DNA of 64,000 nucleotides from positions 111,502,605 through 111,566,604 of the forward strand of contig NC_092521.1 of the NCBI RefSeq assembly GCF_037038585.1, in the 5' to 3' direction. The stretch is from Patagioenas fasciata. Lineage: Eukaryota > Chordata > Aves > Columbiformes > Columbidae. A program made the position numbers and the translations under genes. Under the pieces are notes generated by a model. That model searched no databases. It saw nothing but the letters and a program-made list of their open reading frames with translations, and was not told where the DNA came from. This document shows positions 24,683-37,200 of this stretch, piece after piece (within the stretch, counting starts at the first letter, position 1; each line of letters begins with the position of its first letter).

Positions 24683-25558
24683 GATGACACTAAGCTGGGA
24701 GGAGTGGCTGACACGCCAGAAGGCTGTGCTGCCATCCAGCGGGACCTGGACAGGCTGGAGAGTTGGGCGGGGGATAACCTGATGGAATTTAAGAAGGGAA
24801 AGTGTAGAGTCCTGCATCTGGGCAGGAACAACCCCAGGTTCCAGTATAGGTTGGGGAATGACCTATTAGAGAGCAGTGTAGGGGAAAGGGACCTGGGGGT
24901 TCTGGTGGACAACAGGATGGCCATGAGCCAGCACTGTGCCCTTGTGACCAGGAAGGCTAATGGCATCCTTGGGTGTATTACAAGGGGGGTGGTCAGTAGG
25001 TCGAGAGAGGTCCTCCTTCCCCTCTACTCCACCCTGGTGAGACCCCATCTGGAATATTGTGTCCAGTTCTGGGCCCCTCAGTTCAAGAAGGACAGGGAAC
25101 TGCTGGAGAGGGTCCAGCGTAGGGCAACAAAGGTGGTTAAGGGAGTGGAGCACCTCCCTTATGAAGAAAGGCTGAGGGAGCTGGGGCTCTTTAGTTTGGA
25201 GGAGACTGAGGGGTGACCTTATTAATGTTTATAAATATATAAAGGGTGAGTGCCACGAGGATGGAGTCAGGCTCTTCTCAGTGGCAAACAATGATAGGAC
25301 AAGGGGCAATGGGATCAAGCTGGAACACAAGAGGTTCCACTTAAATTTGAGAAAGAACTTCTTCTCAGTGAGGGTAACAGAGCACTGGAACAGGCTACCC
25401 AGGGAGGTTGTGGAGTCTCCTTCCCTGGAAACATTCAAAGCCCGCCTGGACACATTCCTGTGCGACCTCACCTAGGCGTTCCTGCTCCAGCAGGGGGATT
25501 GGACTAGATGATCTTTTGAGGTCCCTTCCAATCCCAAACATACTGTGATACTGTGATA
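24683..25558 (+). mobile_element. CR1 LINE, plus strand, inserted into the minus-strand CR1
   Basis: A younger, 5'-truncated CR1. It begins at the DDTK residues of the RT catalytic box ('gatgacactaagctggg') and runs through the ORF2 C-terminus to a 3' tail of repeated 'tactgtga' units. The 187-codon frame up to 25216 carries [19 protein letters not shown] and [17 protein letters not shown]; a further frame at 25281-25475 carries the [11 protein letters not shown] block. The frame breaks near 25210. Both flanks are parts of the same older minus-strand element, which proves nesting. No clear target-site duplication is visible. Confidence 0.95.
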
Positions 25559-25910
25559 CCCGAACTGCCTCCTTAAATTCCTCCCAGACAGTGTGTCCCT
25601 TTTTCCACATTACATAAACATTGTTCTTCCACCTGAGTTTTGACAGGAACTCCTTATTCATCCATGCTGGCCTCGTACTCTCTTTGCTCGATTTTTTACT
25701 CATAGGGATGTGTCAGTCTTGAACTTGAAGGAAGTGATGTTTGAATATTGGCCAGCTCTCTTGGATCCCCCTACCTTCTAGAGCCCTAACCCAGGGGATT
25801 CTTCCAAGCAGGACCTTGAAGAGGCCAAAGTTCACCCTGCTGAAGTCCATGACTGTAATCTTATTTATTGGCCTGCTTCTTCCTATACGTAGGTATCTAG
25901 TTTCAGGTAC
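25559..25910 (-). mobile_element. CR1 LINE, minus strand, 5' continuation of the split element
   Basis: Resumes the ORF2 linker between endonuclease and RT. On the minus strand it encodes blocks such as VNFGLFKVLLGRIPWV, PAWMNKEFLSKLRWK and EEFKEAVR, which run on in sense to [15 protein letters not shown] across the insertion at 24682. The 5' boundary near 25905-25960 is the truncation point and is not sharply defined. No endonuclease core is seen. Confidence 0.9.
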
Positions 25911-28900
25911 TGCAAATGTTCAAGAAGTTCTTGGCAAATACTGAGCTGCTTCATCTGCTATTGAATTGTCAGCAGGGAGAGAAGGCTGATAATCGTGAGG
26001 AACACAGTTATATCAAGATGACACAAAATTATTCCCATTTGTGTGCAAAAAAGAAAAATTGCATTGATTCACCCCTATTCTGACTGCTAAATAAGGGTGA
26101 TCTTCACAGTGTTTTGAAAATAATCACTTATGATGAGACTTAATGAAAATTTTTATGAAAGGCCTGGGCCTTATGTCACTCATGGAAGTGTGCGGGCATG
26201 GAGGAACGCTCCTGCAAGAAGAGCTCCTTCCTGATGGCTTGCAGTTAGGTAGCCTTGTGTCTCTGGAGATGGTCAGTGCAACCTAGAGCAGCTTCTCAAC
26301 TGCTCTAATTTTCACTTTGGTTGCTTACAGCACTGGTGGTGGGACAGGAGAGCTGTGGGAATGCAGCACTTTGAAAGGACTTCACAGATCCTTTTAGAAG
26401 AATCTGGTCTGCTGTACCAGAAAGGGAAATACTCAATAGATTTCTTCTGTACAAAGACACAAGGTAGTCACCAATCTGTTTCCTCCAGACACCACCTTTT
26501 CAACAGAGACCCCAAGGAGAACTGAGGCGTGCTGCCCTGTGCCCACTCAGGATTTCTGTGTGGTTTTGGATGTTCTGCTTTTATGGCCTTTTTGCACTGA
26601 TGACATGATGTAAAGGGTCTGTAGTGGTGCCACAGAGCAAGTCATTTAGTGGGAACATTGAAGACAGGAATTGTGCAATTTAGCATGGTCTGTGACAGCA
26701 AATTTCAGAGTCCATGAAGTTTTTGTATATACAAGTTGTTGTATTTAAGCTCTTGTTTAACTTTGGCTACATTTTCCTCCACTAAAAGTAAAACATAAGA
26801 GAATGGCAGCTGGCAGTTTCAAGGAAAAGGAATTAAGAATTAAGGCTTTTTTTTTTTTTTGTCCTGCACCTTGTCTTATCACTCCTGTACAAACAAAATA
26901 CCATTATATCAGAATGCCAGTGTGTTACTTACTGACTTTGCTGCTGTAATTGACTCTCTAAAGGTGCAAGACAGAGAAACATCCACTGTCTTTAAACCTG
27001 GGAAAATGGTAAACACGAGCATTAACAAGAGGATATTTTCTTTCTGCATTTATCACCTTCCTGTGACTAAGAGCTAACTTCATTAAAGCTCCCACTCTCT
27101 GCTTCTCATATCCAGAAGCGCCTGGCAACACTGTTTTGTCCTGTCCGACCTGTCTAATAAATCTATTTTTATAGGCTTGAATGAACTGAAGTGATGGGGA
27201 GTTCTGTTGTAACTCAGGTGTTACTGGAGAGGAAGGATGTCGCCCTGAAACACAGTCAAGCTCACAGCAGTTGCTTCTAAGTCATGCAGGAAAGTTTCTT
27301 TAGGAGGATGCTGTCTCTGTTTTGCATGCAAAAGCTCTACCTCCAGTTATTACAGAAGACCTGAGTTTTTGCTTTTGGGCCCTATTTAGAAGCAATTATT
27401 TAAAAATGTGGTTTTCTTAATGTTGCTGGAGTTTCTCGTGTTGCAGTTCACTACTTGAAACCCATTTCAGCATCACTTTCAAGGCTGCAGGTAGAACAGC
27501 CAAAGTGGTTCTTGCTGGTTGCTCTGACAAATTACTTTTGAAACACCTTCTGTGTTTTGGTCAAAGAAGATGTTGCTTGAGGAGGTGTGTGCTGTGTTGG
27601 TCTGAGCTAGGGTGGGGAAGCATGGAAATGAGCTAAATATTGAACTTGGCTTTATTAGGATAAGGAAAAATACCTTCAGCTCTGTGTCACATGCTTAAGT
27701 TTTAACAGAAAATCCACAGCAGTATTTTCTTTATTCTCTCTTGAAAGGTTATCCATTAGTAGTGGAATAGACAGGAGTGGGGTCTTAAAATTATTCTGGA
27801 AAGAAACCAGAGAAATAAGCAGGTTTGGTGGTGAGTTATTGTTAATGCTGTGTTTTGGCCAGGGAATCGTATGCATTGTAGTAATTGAGTTAACTGCTTT
27901 GTTCTTGTGTATTGATTTTCAGTCTTATTGGAGTGTGTCATTCATCTGAGGGCAACAGCACCTTTGCAGCCCTCATAAGAGGCACGTTTCAGCATCAGAC
28001 ACCCATGGGCCCATAGGCAGCACATTTTCATGGAGATTTACTTCAAATCTGCCCTTCATTGCTTGTAACAAAAAAATGTCATTCTGACTGAAAGCACACT
28101 GTAATTATAAGGTGCTGACAAACCTCTTGGTGATTCTGTGTGTGCGTCACTCACAGCCCTCCTTCAAAGGAGATCTGTGAGAAATGTCGGTCCCTGGTGG
28201 GGTCATTCTGCTTTCGTGGGGAGGGAGGGAGGTATCTCTGCCTGAACATGAACAGTGTCCCTGGCAAAAAAAGGTGAAGGAAGAATGCATAGCCACCAGT
28301 CCTCCTGTGGATTATAGCCTCTCCTGGTCTTTGTACCTAATCTTTAATTTTCTTTGTTATGACATAATACAAAAGATTTAAAAAGCAACAAGGAAACCCC
28401 TGAAACTTTGCGGGGTGTGTGTGTGTATGGTTTTTTTTTTTTCTCCTCCCTGTCTCCTCATAAACCTTATTGAAAGGATATTTTCTTAATAAGAGCTGAT
28501 AGGAAGCACTGATGATTTCTGTGTAAACAGTGGAACGCTGCCATCTGAAATCTAGGAAATGGGAAATCTAAGTTTTTTAACATAATACAAATACTAAGAT
28601 TGCAATAGGATGTGAGATTTTTGTAAATGTAATTTAAGGACTTCTGATGTAGTTATAATAGACTATAAAGAATTTAAATCTCTTCCAACACAGTCCTACC
28701 CCCAACAAATTCACCTAAAGGAAGCAAATAGATTGTGAAATAAAGCTCTAAAGTTATGAGAGCCTTTTTCTGCTCCCTCCATTACAAAATTGTGTTTTAG
28801 CTTTAAACCAGTCTAATCTCTGTCTGCTGTGCCTGAAAATGCCCCTGAAAGGAGTCAGTGTAGTTGGCCTGCCTGTGGGTGAGAGACCCACCTGGCCCTT

Positions 28901-29670
28901 TGCGAGGGGTGGATGGTCTCTGCCACAGTGATGAGCAGTAGGAATTCCTGCGGTTGATACTTTATCTGTAGCTGCTTCTATAAAGGGGTGGAAATGGTGA
29001 TTTCTGTGGCATCTGCAGGGTCTTGATATTGCCTTAACATCTTTGATGTTGCAGGGGTGGACTGCTGTAAGCTAAGTAAAATTATCTTTGACAAGACTGC
29101 AGTGGTAGTTCTTGCGTGGCAAAAAGCCTGGCAATGTTTTCATGGAGCTCTGCCCATTTGCCTCCGTGGATGGTCTACCTTATCGCTGCTACCTGCTGTT
29201 CACAACTGTGCTCTGCTGACTGGATCTTGGCATCCAGAAACAGAGCAATTGGGGCTGTCCCTTTCTCTGTCAGGGTTGTTTTGGGTGAGAGGTTCCCATG
29301 TGGGGTTGCACGCCACGTTCATCAAGCAGCTCACAAAGGATCAGATTCAGATTGCAGATCCCTGTGGCAGGGTCACACCAGATGTGCTGTTTTCTTTCCC
29401 CCTCTTGATTTTATTTCTCAGGGAAGCTGTGAACAACAGTAAAACCTTTGCAGTGTGTTTTGATGTGACTGAATGGGCATCCTGTTCTCTGCAGCTGAGT
29501 TCCATACGTGGGAAAATAACCTCCAGAGCCCTGGGTGAGGAGAGATGTTAATATAATAGATAAAACCATTGTCATCACTGTCAGAAAGTATTCCTTTAAT
29601 TACTTCACATCTTTTAAACTTTTTTAAGATTGGGAAATTACATTATGTCCAGGTCTTGGTGCTCAGTCAC

Positions 29671-29905
29671 CTCTGAATCTAGCTTCAGAACTAATGTCAC
29701 CAAATTGTCGAAACTCATCAATGTGTTGGGAATAAGAGCCGCTACTGGGAGGTAGCTCTGAAAACTGGACTTGTGGAGTAACAGAGCCTCCAAGATAAGG
29801 TACAAATAGGGCAGAAGGTGGAGACACCTGGTTAGAGATGGGGACTCCTGTTCCCTTTGTGCCAGATCCCAGACCTACTGTGCTGTTTGTCCCCCTGATC
29901 ATCTT
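29671..29905 (-). other. Exon-like antisense ORF with good splice signals (unidentified)
   Basis: On the minus strand the sequence has a textbook 3' splice site: a CTGAC branch-point-like motif, a pyrimidine stretch 'tgtgcttccttccccct' and CAG ending at 29906. An open frame of 235 nt follows, ending at a possible GT donor (29669-29670, 'gtgact', a weak consensus). The encoded peptide is rich in S, G, P and T (VSPPSALFVPYLGGSVTP, then SELPPSSGSY) and ends acidic. I do not recognise it. It could be an exon of an antisense or nested gene, a relic of a mobile element, or chance. Confidence 0.25.
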
Positions 29906-31752
29906 CTGAGGGGGAAGGAAGCACAGTCAGTCCTCTTCTGGAGACAAGAAGTTATTGTTGTTCCCTACTCAGGAGAGGCCTCATCTTACCATGCTGAGAA
30001 ATAGCATTGCATCTGTTCTTGTTTTCTCTCTGGTCTTTGGCCAGCTACTGCTCTTAATGTCTTCTGAATTGATGCAGTGAGATTAATTACAGAATTCAGA
30101 TTTTCTGAAATGCCCAGAGTTCAAAAGACATAAACAGGCATGAGCTCTTCTGTGCCTTTTGAGCTCAGTTTTAGGCAGGCAGGCAGACAGCCAGGCCTGT
30201 TTTTGAGCAGGCAGGCTCTGACCAGGATCAGCCCTCCCTCATTCGCAGCCCTAGTCAGCTCTCTCTCCCATGTTGAAAGGCAGAGGTCTGCATCCTGCTC
30301 CTTGTACTGCTGCTGTGAGGACCAGAGTCTAGGAGCTTTCAAACCTAATTGCCTGTGGGGATTTGCATTTCTGCTGCAGATATTCTATTTTAAACCCTTT
30401 TGCTGCACTGATTGGTCTATTTTCCTGATGTAATGTAAACACAAGCTCATTTTTCCAAGTTCTGTAGCTCTGCATGAGTAAGAAAGAAAAAGGCTCCTGG
30501 ACGTATCCTGCATTCGTTTGTAAACCAGTGCAAATCAAGTCAAGAGGCAGGATCCTGGCCCATGGTAAATCTGCATCACTCCACTGCAGCTGGGAGAACT
30601 GTGATGATTTAAATAAGCAAAACATCTGTCTTGGACAGCCTTTTTCCAGTAGAAGCAAATGCTGCTGTAGGTTAGAGAAGGAGCTGCCACTACATACAAG
30701 GAAGGTAAATCACAGCTTTTCTATACCTCGCTTCCAAGGCTTCATCAAGGTTATGCTGATATAATTTTCCTTCTTGCCTGGTGACAGAGCTTGTATCTAA
30801 TGATCCTGCTGAAACTCAATCCCAAATTTTGAATAGCTACAGGCTTGAAATTTTCAGGCCTGGGAACTTAACCCTCGTGATTACATCAATAGCCTCGTGC
30901 TGCGGCTGTGTGCAAAGTTGGAAGTGTGGTGTGGGGAAAGTTGTAGTATAATTACTGAACAGATGCACTTAATGAGGTCTCTACTGGCTTCCCAGCTGGC
31001 GAGTCGAGCCATGCGCTGCGACAATGTGACAGGAGTCGCTCAGGTCGTTGTGTGACATCATATCTTCCCCCTTGTTGTCAGAGCATCTGCAATCAGCCCC
31101 CTGAAAATTTCCCTCAGGAAGGCTGCAAACATCATCTCTCTCCTTTAAAAGGCAGCGCATGATGTTTAGTCTCTTGCTGCTGCTACAGCACTATGCTACC
31201 TCTTATTTCTGTTGATTTAGTGCCTTTCTCCTCCTTCCTCACAGTGATGCAGAGTGATGCAACCTGTCAAGTGGTGTGTTATTGGGAAAGGGGAGAGGGC
31301 TGACAAATTGCTCAGCCAGTACCACTTGATTCAGTTTAAACTCCAAGCGTCTCGTCTACATTCAGTAGATTTACAACCAGTTTGTACTCATTGGAGCTGA
31401 GGCTAAGGAACATTTGGTTCAGATTGTGTATCTGTTCTCATCTAGTATTGACAATGAATGACTATTGGGAATGAAAGTCTTCCGAAATAAAATTTTACTC
31501 GTTTCTTCCCTGCATACATGGGTAGTTGAAGTCCTTGCAGTTCCCCCATGTGGCATGCCAATTGCTTTCTATGGACTCACTGTTTTGCTTTTTGTTTTTC
31601 CTTTCCATTTCTCCATCTTGTCTTCTTGAACTGTGGTAATGGATCTAAACCCTAAAATTCCTGCTAGTGTTTTCCTCTTTATGCTTTATCCTCTTGCCTC
31701 TTATTTTGTGCTTAATGAATGCTAGTGTGATTTAGTTTGAATCATGTAAACC

Positions 31753-31775
31753 TTTTTTTTTTTTTTTTTTTTTTT
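31753..31775. repeat. Poly-T homopolymer (23 nt)
   Basis: An uninterrupted T run within unique-looking sequence. It may be the tail of an old minus-strand retrocopy, but no body is recognisable on its 3' side. Confidence 0.85.
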
Positions 31776-33744
31776 ATTGCTAGTTCAAGTAGTGCAAGTT
31801 ATTAAACCACTCTGGAAGGAGGCTTGAAGGAAAAATTATGTTAACTTTCTCTTAAACTACTTACAGCAAAATGTTCCTCTGCTCAGAATATTGAGTTTGA
31901 GGTTTGTGTTTGTTGTTGATGTTGTTTTGATTTTGTTTTTAATTATCCCTATAGATAAAGATGAATGATTTACACATACCAGGCAGAAACCCTTAAGAAA
32001 GCCTAAAAGGATAATTTCAACCAGGCCGTGATTCTGCTGTTGGATGTGTACATGAAACCTCACTGAAGTCGCAGGATTTTCAAACAAGTTTTTCTCAGTT
32101 AGGAGAATAAGCTGAGGACCTCTGTTGCACAGTGATAAAAGTGTGCTCCATGATTAAATGAGACCAACTGATATTTTTATCGAATACCAAGTGGATACAA
32201 AGGCAATTGTCATGCTCTAGGAAGTGAGCAAAGAGTTAAAATGCATGGAGGAAGAGGAGAGTCTGAAATTTATAGGTGCTACTGTCAGCTATGCTCAAAA
32301 TACAAAGTGTTGTTTTCTTCTCCCATTAAAACTGGCGTTTTGCAGGATGGGATGTTTTATAGACTGCTGTGTGCAATGTGAATAGCAGAATACTAAGCCC
32401 ACTTAGTTTATACGGATTTCCTCCCTCATTCTTGGAGCTCTGATTATTACCAGACATGTATACTGTTAATTATCACTACTTCACTTTAAATGTACTCTGA
32501 AAATGGGATCTTTAGGGGGTTCAGGCTTCTTTGTTTACCCTTATTTGGTGGCACTGTACTACATTCTATTAGTCTACAGGAGGGAGATGGGTCTTTTCTC
32601 CCAAGTGCTGGTCCTTGATTTAAAGACAATCTATGCCCTTTCTGCCCTGAATGTTGTCATAATTCAGAATTACAGATCTTGCAGACTAAACTATGTTCTC
32701 ACTTTTATGCAACCCTGGTAACTCGAAACATAATTTGGCTTGCAGTGGGTATTATTTTTCTTAGAAGTGCCATATGAGCAAATCTAAGACATCTCTGGCA
32801 AAGCTGCGGTTTTTTTTTTCCTTGACAAAATCTGGAATATTAAAATAGAACTTGATAATCAAAACTGATTTCAATCTGAGTCATAGAGAGGGGGATCTAT
32901 ATTTTATAGTCTATGTACTGTATATGTGATGCATAGTAGAAAAATGGTGAATGTGTTTATAACTGTTACAGAGCATGAGGGACCATAGTAGATTCTACTG
33001 CTGCTTCTAGGAACATACATAATTTTTCTGCATTAGTTTACGGAATCTTGTTTCTTGGTTTCTCAAATAACAAAAGCAGTGGGATTTTCTGGAGCCCCAG
33101 CTGTTGGCTAATTCTGCTGTTATGAAAATCAATGGATATCTTTAGAAAGTCCAGAACAGGACACCCTGTGCTGCTTTTGGAATTTCCTTTGCAGTTCAAG
33201 AGTTAATTTCTTTCTGGCAGTCTAAACACTTAAATAGAATTCCAGCAGGAAATACTGAAGACCTAAGGACTGCTGCTGTAACCTTAACTTTTAGTTGATT
33301 GTCTACTTTTCATAAATTATGCAGTATATATAGATCAACTGATAATGAGCATCTTGTCTCACTTCAAGGCAATGAATTGTGAGATTTCACAAGCATCACT
33401 CAGGGTAGATTCGAGCTGAAATTGTTTAATGACATTTGGGTGCATGTGTTTTCAGAAAAAGATTGATTTTTCAATGCTGTGAATTTTTGGTTTTGAGGTG
33501 GCTATTAGGGTACTTGTTTCACCTCTTCTCCCTGTTAAATGTCAATACAAATGATTACATGGAATTCTCCTGCCTTAGTGCAAAGCCACAGCATGCTGAT
33601 GTGTGGTGGTGCTGGAGCATGGCCCACCTGAACAATGATTCTCCCAGAACCTGGTCGAACAGAAGGGGTAGCAGCTCCTCTGTGACTACAATGTGCAGCC
33701 CATTTTGCTGTAGCAATTAGACACTGATTGCTGGTAACTTTAAT

Positions 33745-34210
33745 TCATAGAATGATAGAATATTTGGGTTGGAAGGGACCTTCAAAGGTCATCTAGTCCA
33801 ACCTCCCTGCAATGAGCTGGGACATCTTCAACTAGATCAGGTTGCTCAGAGCCCCGTCCAGCCTGGCCCTGAATGTCTCCAGGGATGGGGCATCTACCAC
33901 CTTTCTGGGCAACCTGGGCCGGTATTTCACCACCCTCATTGCAAACAATTTCTTTTTTATATCTTGCCTGAATATCCGCTCTATTAGTTAAAAACTAATA
34001 TCCCTTATCCTGTTGCAACATGCCCTTCTAGAAATTCTTTACCCATCTATGTCATAGGCCCTTTTTAAGTACTGAAAGACTGCAATAAGGTCTCCTCAGA
34101 GCCTTCTCTTCTCCAGGCTGAACAACCCTAACTCTCTCTGCCTGTACTTTAAGAAGAGGTGTTCCAGCCCTCTGATCATCTTGGTGGCCTCTTCTGGCCC
34201 CTCTCCAGAG
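33745..34210 (-). mobile_element. CR1 LINE, minus strand, 5'-truncated
   Basis: Left edge 'tcatagaatgatagaat' and 'ttgggttggaagggacc' are the inverted 3' end. It continues through 'ctccagggatggggcatc' and 'cttctccaggctgaac' into the ORF2 C-terminal region and stops near 'ggcccctctccag'. It has many stops and small indels and is inactive. Confidence 0.94.
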
Positions 34211-37200
34211 GGCTGTAAGGTTGAATCCTTTTCTCTGGGCTGGCCCTGGTGGAGAAGTAACCTCTGGGAGAGACATAGGACAAAGACAAACAGCTGGAGA
34301 AACCCTTACAAACCATCACTGTTTAAAATGTCGCCTGGGAGGCATCACAGCAGCCTGGGGAAATTCGTGGATCGATCCTGGCTGTTGCCAAGTGTTGTAC
34401 ACGTTTCACTTGGACAGGCTGAAGCCGTGACTTGAATATGGATCCATGTCAGCTGGTGTTAGACCCTGTAATTAAAACAATGCCTCAACTATCAGTTCAG
34501 TCTGCTAACCCGCCACCCAGCATTCCTCCATTCCAAAAGTATCATCAGGTTGTTGTTATTGCAGTTGCTGGGTGGCTTCAGGATATTATTCCTGTCTCTA
34601 TGGTTAATGCTTAAGGCTGAATTGTTCTTGAGTCAGGGGAAGTCTAAGTACTGAGAATGGTAATTATGGCACTGGATTCACTTGCTGCTGGAAGATGGTT
34701 CTGTCAACTTGACAGCATGATCAGAGTAAATTTTCCTTTACAGGAGAATATGTTTATTCTTCAGTGATGTTTGCTGCCTTATGTTCCACTCTAATGCTTC
34801 GTATTAATTAGGATTCATTGTGCTATTTAAGTGAAGTGGAATTTTTGAAGTGAAATTCTGCATGACTTGTCATTTACATCTTGATTGTGTTTGCCTACTT
34901 GCCCTCTGAAGCAGCAACAATAATTTGAGACTTCTGCTTTATTAACTGTCACTTACAGTAACACTTTATGTGCATAATTATTTTTCTCTAGCTCTGCACT
35001 GATACTTAAATGAAACCTCTGGGATGTGTTCCCAGCTGGTTGTGTGTTTACGTGTTGTATTCTGTCACTTGGATTTGATCTCTCTTATGTTGTTTGTGGC
35101 AAGCAAGTTTTGTGACCTTTTGGGGAGTTTTAGCTTTGATTATTTCAATGCTTATTAACTGCTAATCTATTCAGATGCTTTGGATAAGCATTCTCAGAGA
35201 ATGCCTGTGTCTTTAGCTTCCCAAGCCAAGAGGCAAAGGAAATTTGGCTTTAAGCGCTCTGGGAATTGTTGCCTGTAGTGCACTGGTGCTGCTACAAACA
35301 TCTTTTTGAAGAGGAGGATCTTTCAATGTTGGTGAAATGAGTTTCTATGCTGGAAGGAGGAGTGGGGAGAAAGATTTTAGAATTGAGGTTGTACATCTTT
35401 CCTCAGCCCCCATAACCCTCTCCACCCTTCAGCAGCAAGATGCCTAAGCACTGCCACTTTCTGAGACTGCTGCTAACCAAGAGGAGGGGATGGATTTTTT
35501 TTTTGGCATTGAGAGTTTTTCTAAGGAACCTGGAGGAAGGAAGAAGGGAGGACAGCACATGCTTTGGGTGCCAAAACCTCTCTTGATGGCTTTGCTAAGA
35601 CTGATTTGTGTTTGTAAATAATATTATACTGTATCTTATGGGTCTCGAACCCCTAAATCCAAATGTTGCAATCTGGGAAATGCATTGGGAATTTCTGGAA
35701 ATAAAGGGGCAAATATCCTAGTACTCTTGTAACTGTGAAATAGGCTTCTAGCCAAGCTTGCTACTCTGGACTGAAGCACAGGGAAATCTTTGGACATACA
35801 AAAATTGATCTTATGGTATACCATTATTTGTTAATTTCATTCAAAATATTACTTTTCAATTTTAAGATTAGCTTGATGTATTTAGTGGATTTATTGCATC
35901 CAGTAAACTGCCTATATAGATGGCATACACTGTGTTGGTCATCATCACTACAAAATACTTACGTGTTCTTGTTTGAAATAAGCTGATTGCTGAAGTCACT
36001 GAGCAGCATTCAAGTGGCCAAGACATTTGTGATTGCTATACAAAGTCATATTTGGTACCTTTGGGCACTCAAAAAGGAACAAAGAACAGAATCTTTTGGA
36101 ATTGTGTGCCATTACCCTCGAATAATATGCCCTGCATTGCCTTTCAGTTTATGTAAGGTCTTTACTTGAATAGATAATTTCATATTTGTTGAACCACTAC
36201 AAAATGCAGGAGGGATTAGCATTGAAAAATGAAAGCATTGCTTAGTATGGCTGCTGAAGAACAAAATAGCAGCAGTTCCAAAACTTGTTAAAGAAAAATA
36301 GCAGCGAGGAGCAGGCAGAATTAAAGAAGGTAAGATTAATGATTTGCTTTACACTTTGTTGTGTCTGGAGAGTCGCATGCCACAATAGTTACACTTAAGG
36401 TGTCTAATCTGATAATTTCACACCTCCTTGGAATTCAGGGATCTAAAGTGGGCAACAGTTTCGGGTATTATTCTCTTTTCTCCAATCTTTTGTTGATACA
36501 ACCTGTGCCATTGTAAGGCATTATTTCATCACTGAAATTTTGAGACATGGATGAACAAAGCAGTAAATGGAAAAGAAACTGGGCTTACAGTTGCAGAAGG
36601 TGCGGATAGCCACAGAAGTGTAAGGTTACAGTGATCAGAATGAGGCATGAGGTTTACAAAACATGCAGTTGGATTTCCCCAGTAAAAGACTTTGATTAAA
36701 AAAAACCCAAAATGAAACAAAACACCCTGAAAGAGAAAATGGAAAAGTTAGAGATGATACTATTAAATATTCTTAAAAAGATAGCATGTGAGAAAATTCT
36801 GCAGAGAAACATGGCAGAACCAAAGCAAATCTGTGAAGGCAGTAACTAGATGGCAAGTATTTTGAGCTCAGTCATACATTTCTATGTGATTAGTCCCATT
36901 ACAATATATTGGTGTACTTACTACTGCAAGAGCTGCCAAATTAGACTTGTTTGTAATGATAACTTTTAAAATATAAAAGGAACTTTGCTTGAGGAACTCA
37001 GTCATACAGCTCTTAAGAGCTATGCCCAATGCATTTATGAATTACTGGTTTTGTGAGTTATGGTTTTGTGGTTGTATTGGGAACTCTGTTCCCAGTACGT
37101 TTCGGTGATATGGGCAGATGCTTTCAGTGAGGTATTCACATATTTGTCATGCCTCCTGCCTCTTCCTGGGATACACCTGAGAAAATAAGAGAGCAGTTGT

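Larger units (their letters stand above)
25911..33744. other. Intronic stretch without recognised host exons
   Basis: About 7.8 kb of mostly unique sequence. The open frame at 29057-29551 (164 codons, plus) overlaps a second frame and has no recognised motif. An exon-like antisense ORF lies at 29671-29905 (separate entry). A CpG-bearing patch with a CRE/AP-1-like site lies at about 31000-31160. A 23-nt poly-T run lies at 31753-31775. Confidence 0.45.

Noticed and set aside
24653-25216. 187-codon plus-strand ORF as a host gene
   Set aside because: It is CR1 ORF2 sequence from 24683 onwards; the first codons come from the flanking minus-strand CR1 read in antisense.
29057-29551. 164-codon plus-strand ORF as a gene
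   Set aside because: It overlaps another open frame (29116-29442), has no recognisable domain, and reads as low-information composition. It could only be revived by transcript or conservation evidence.
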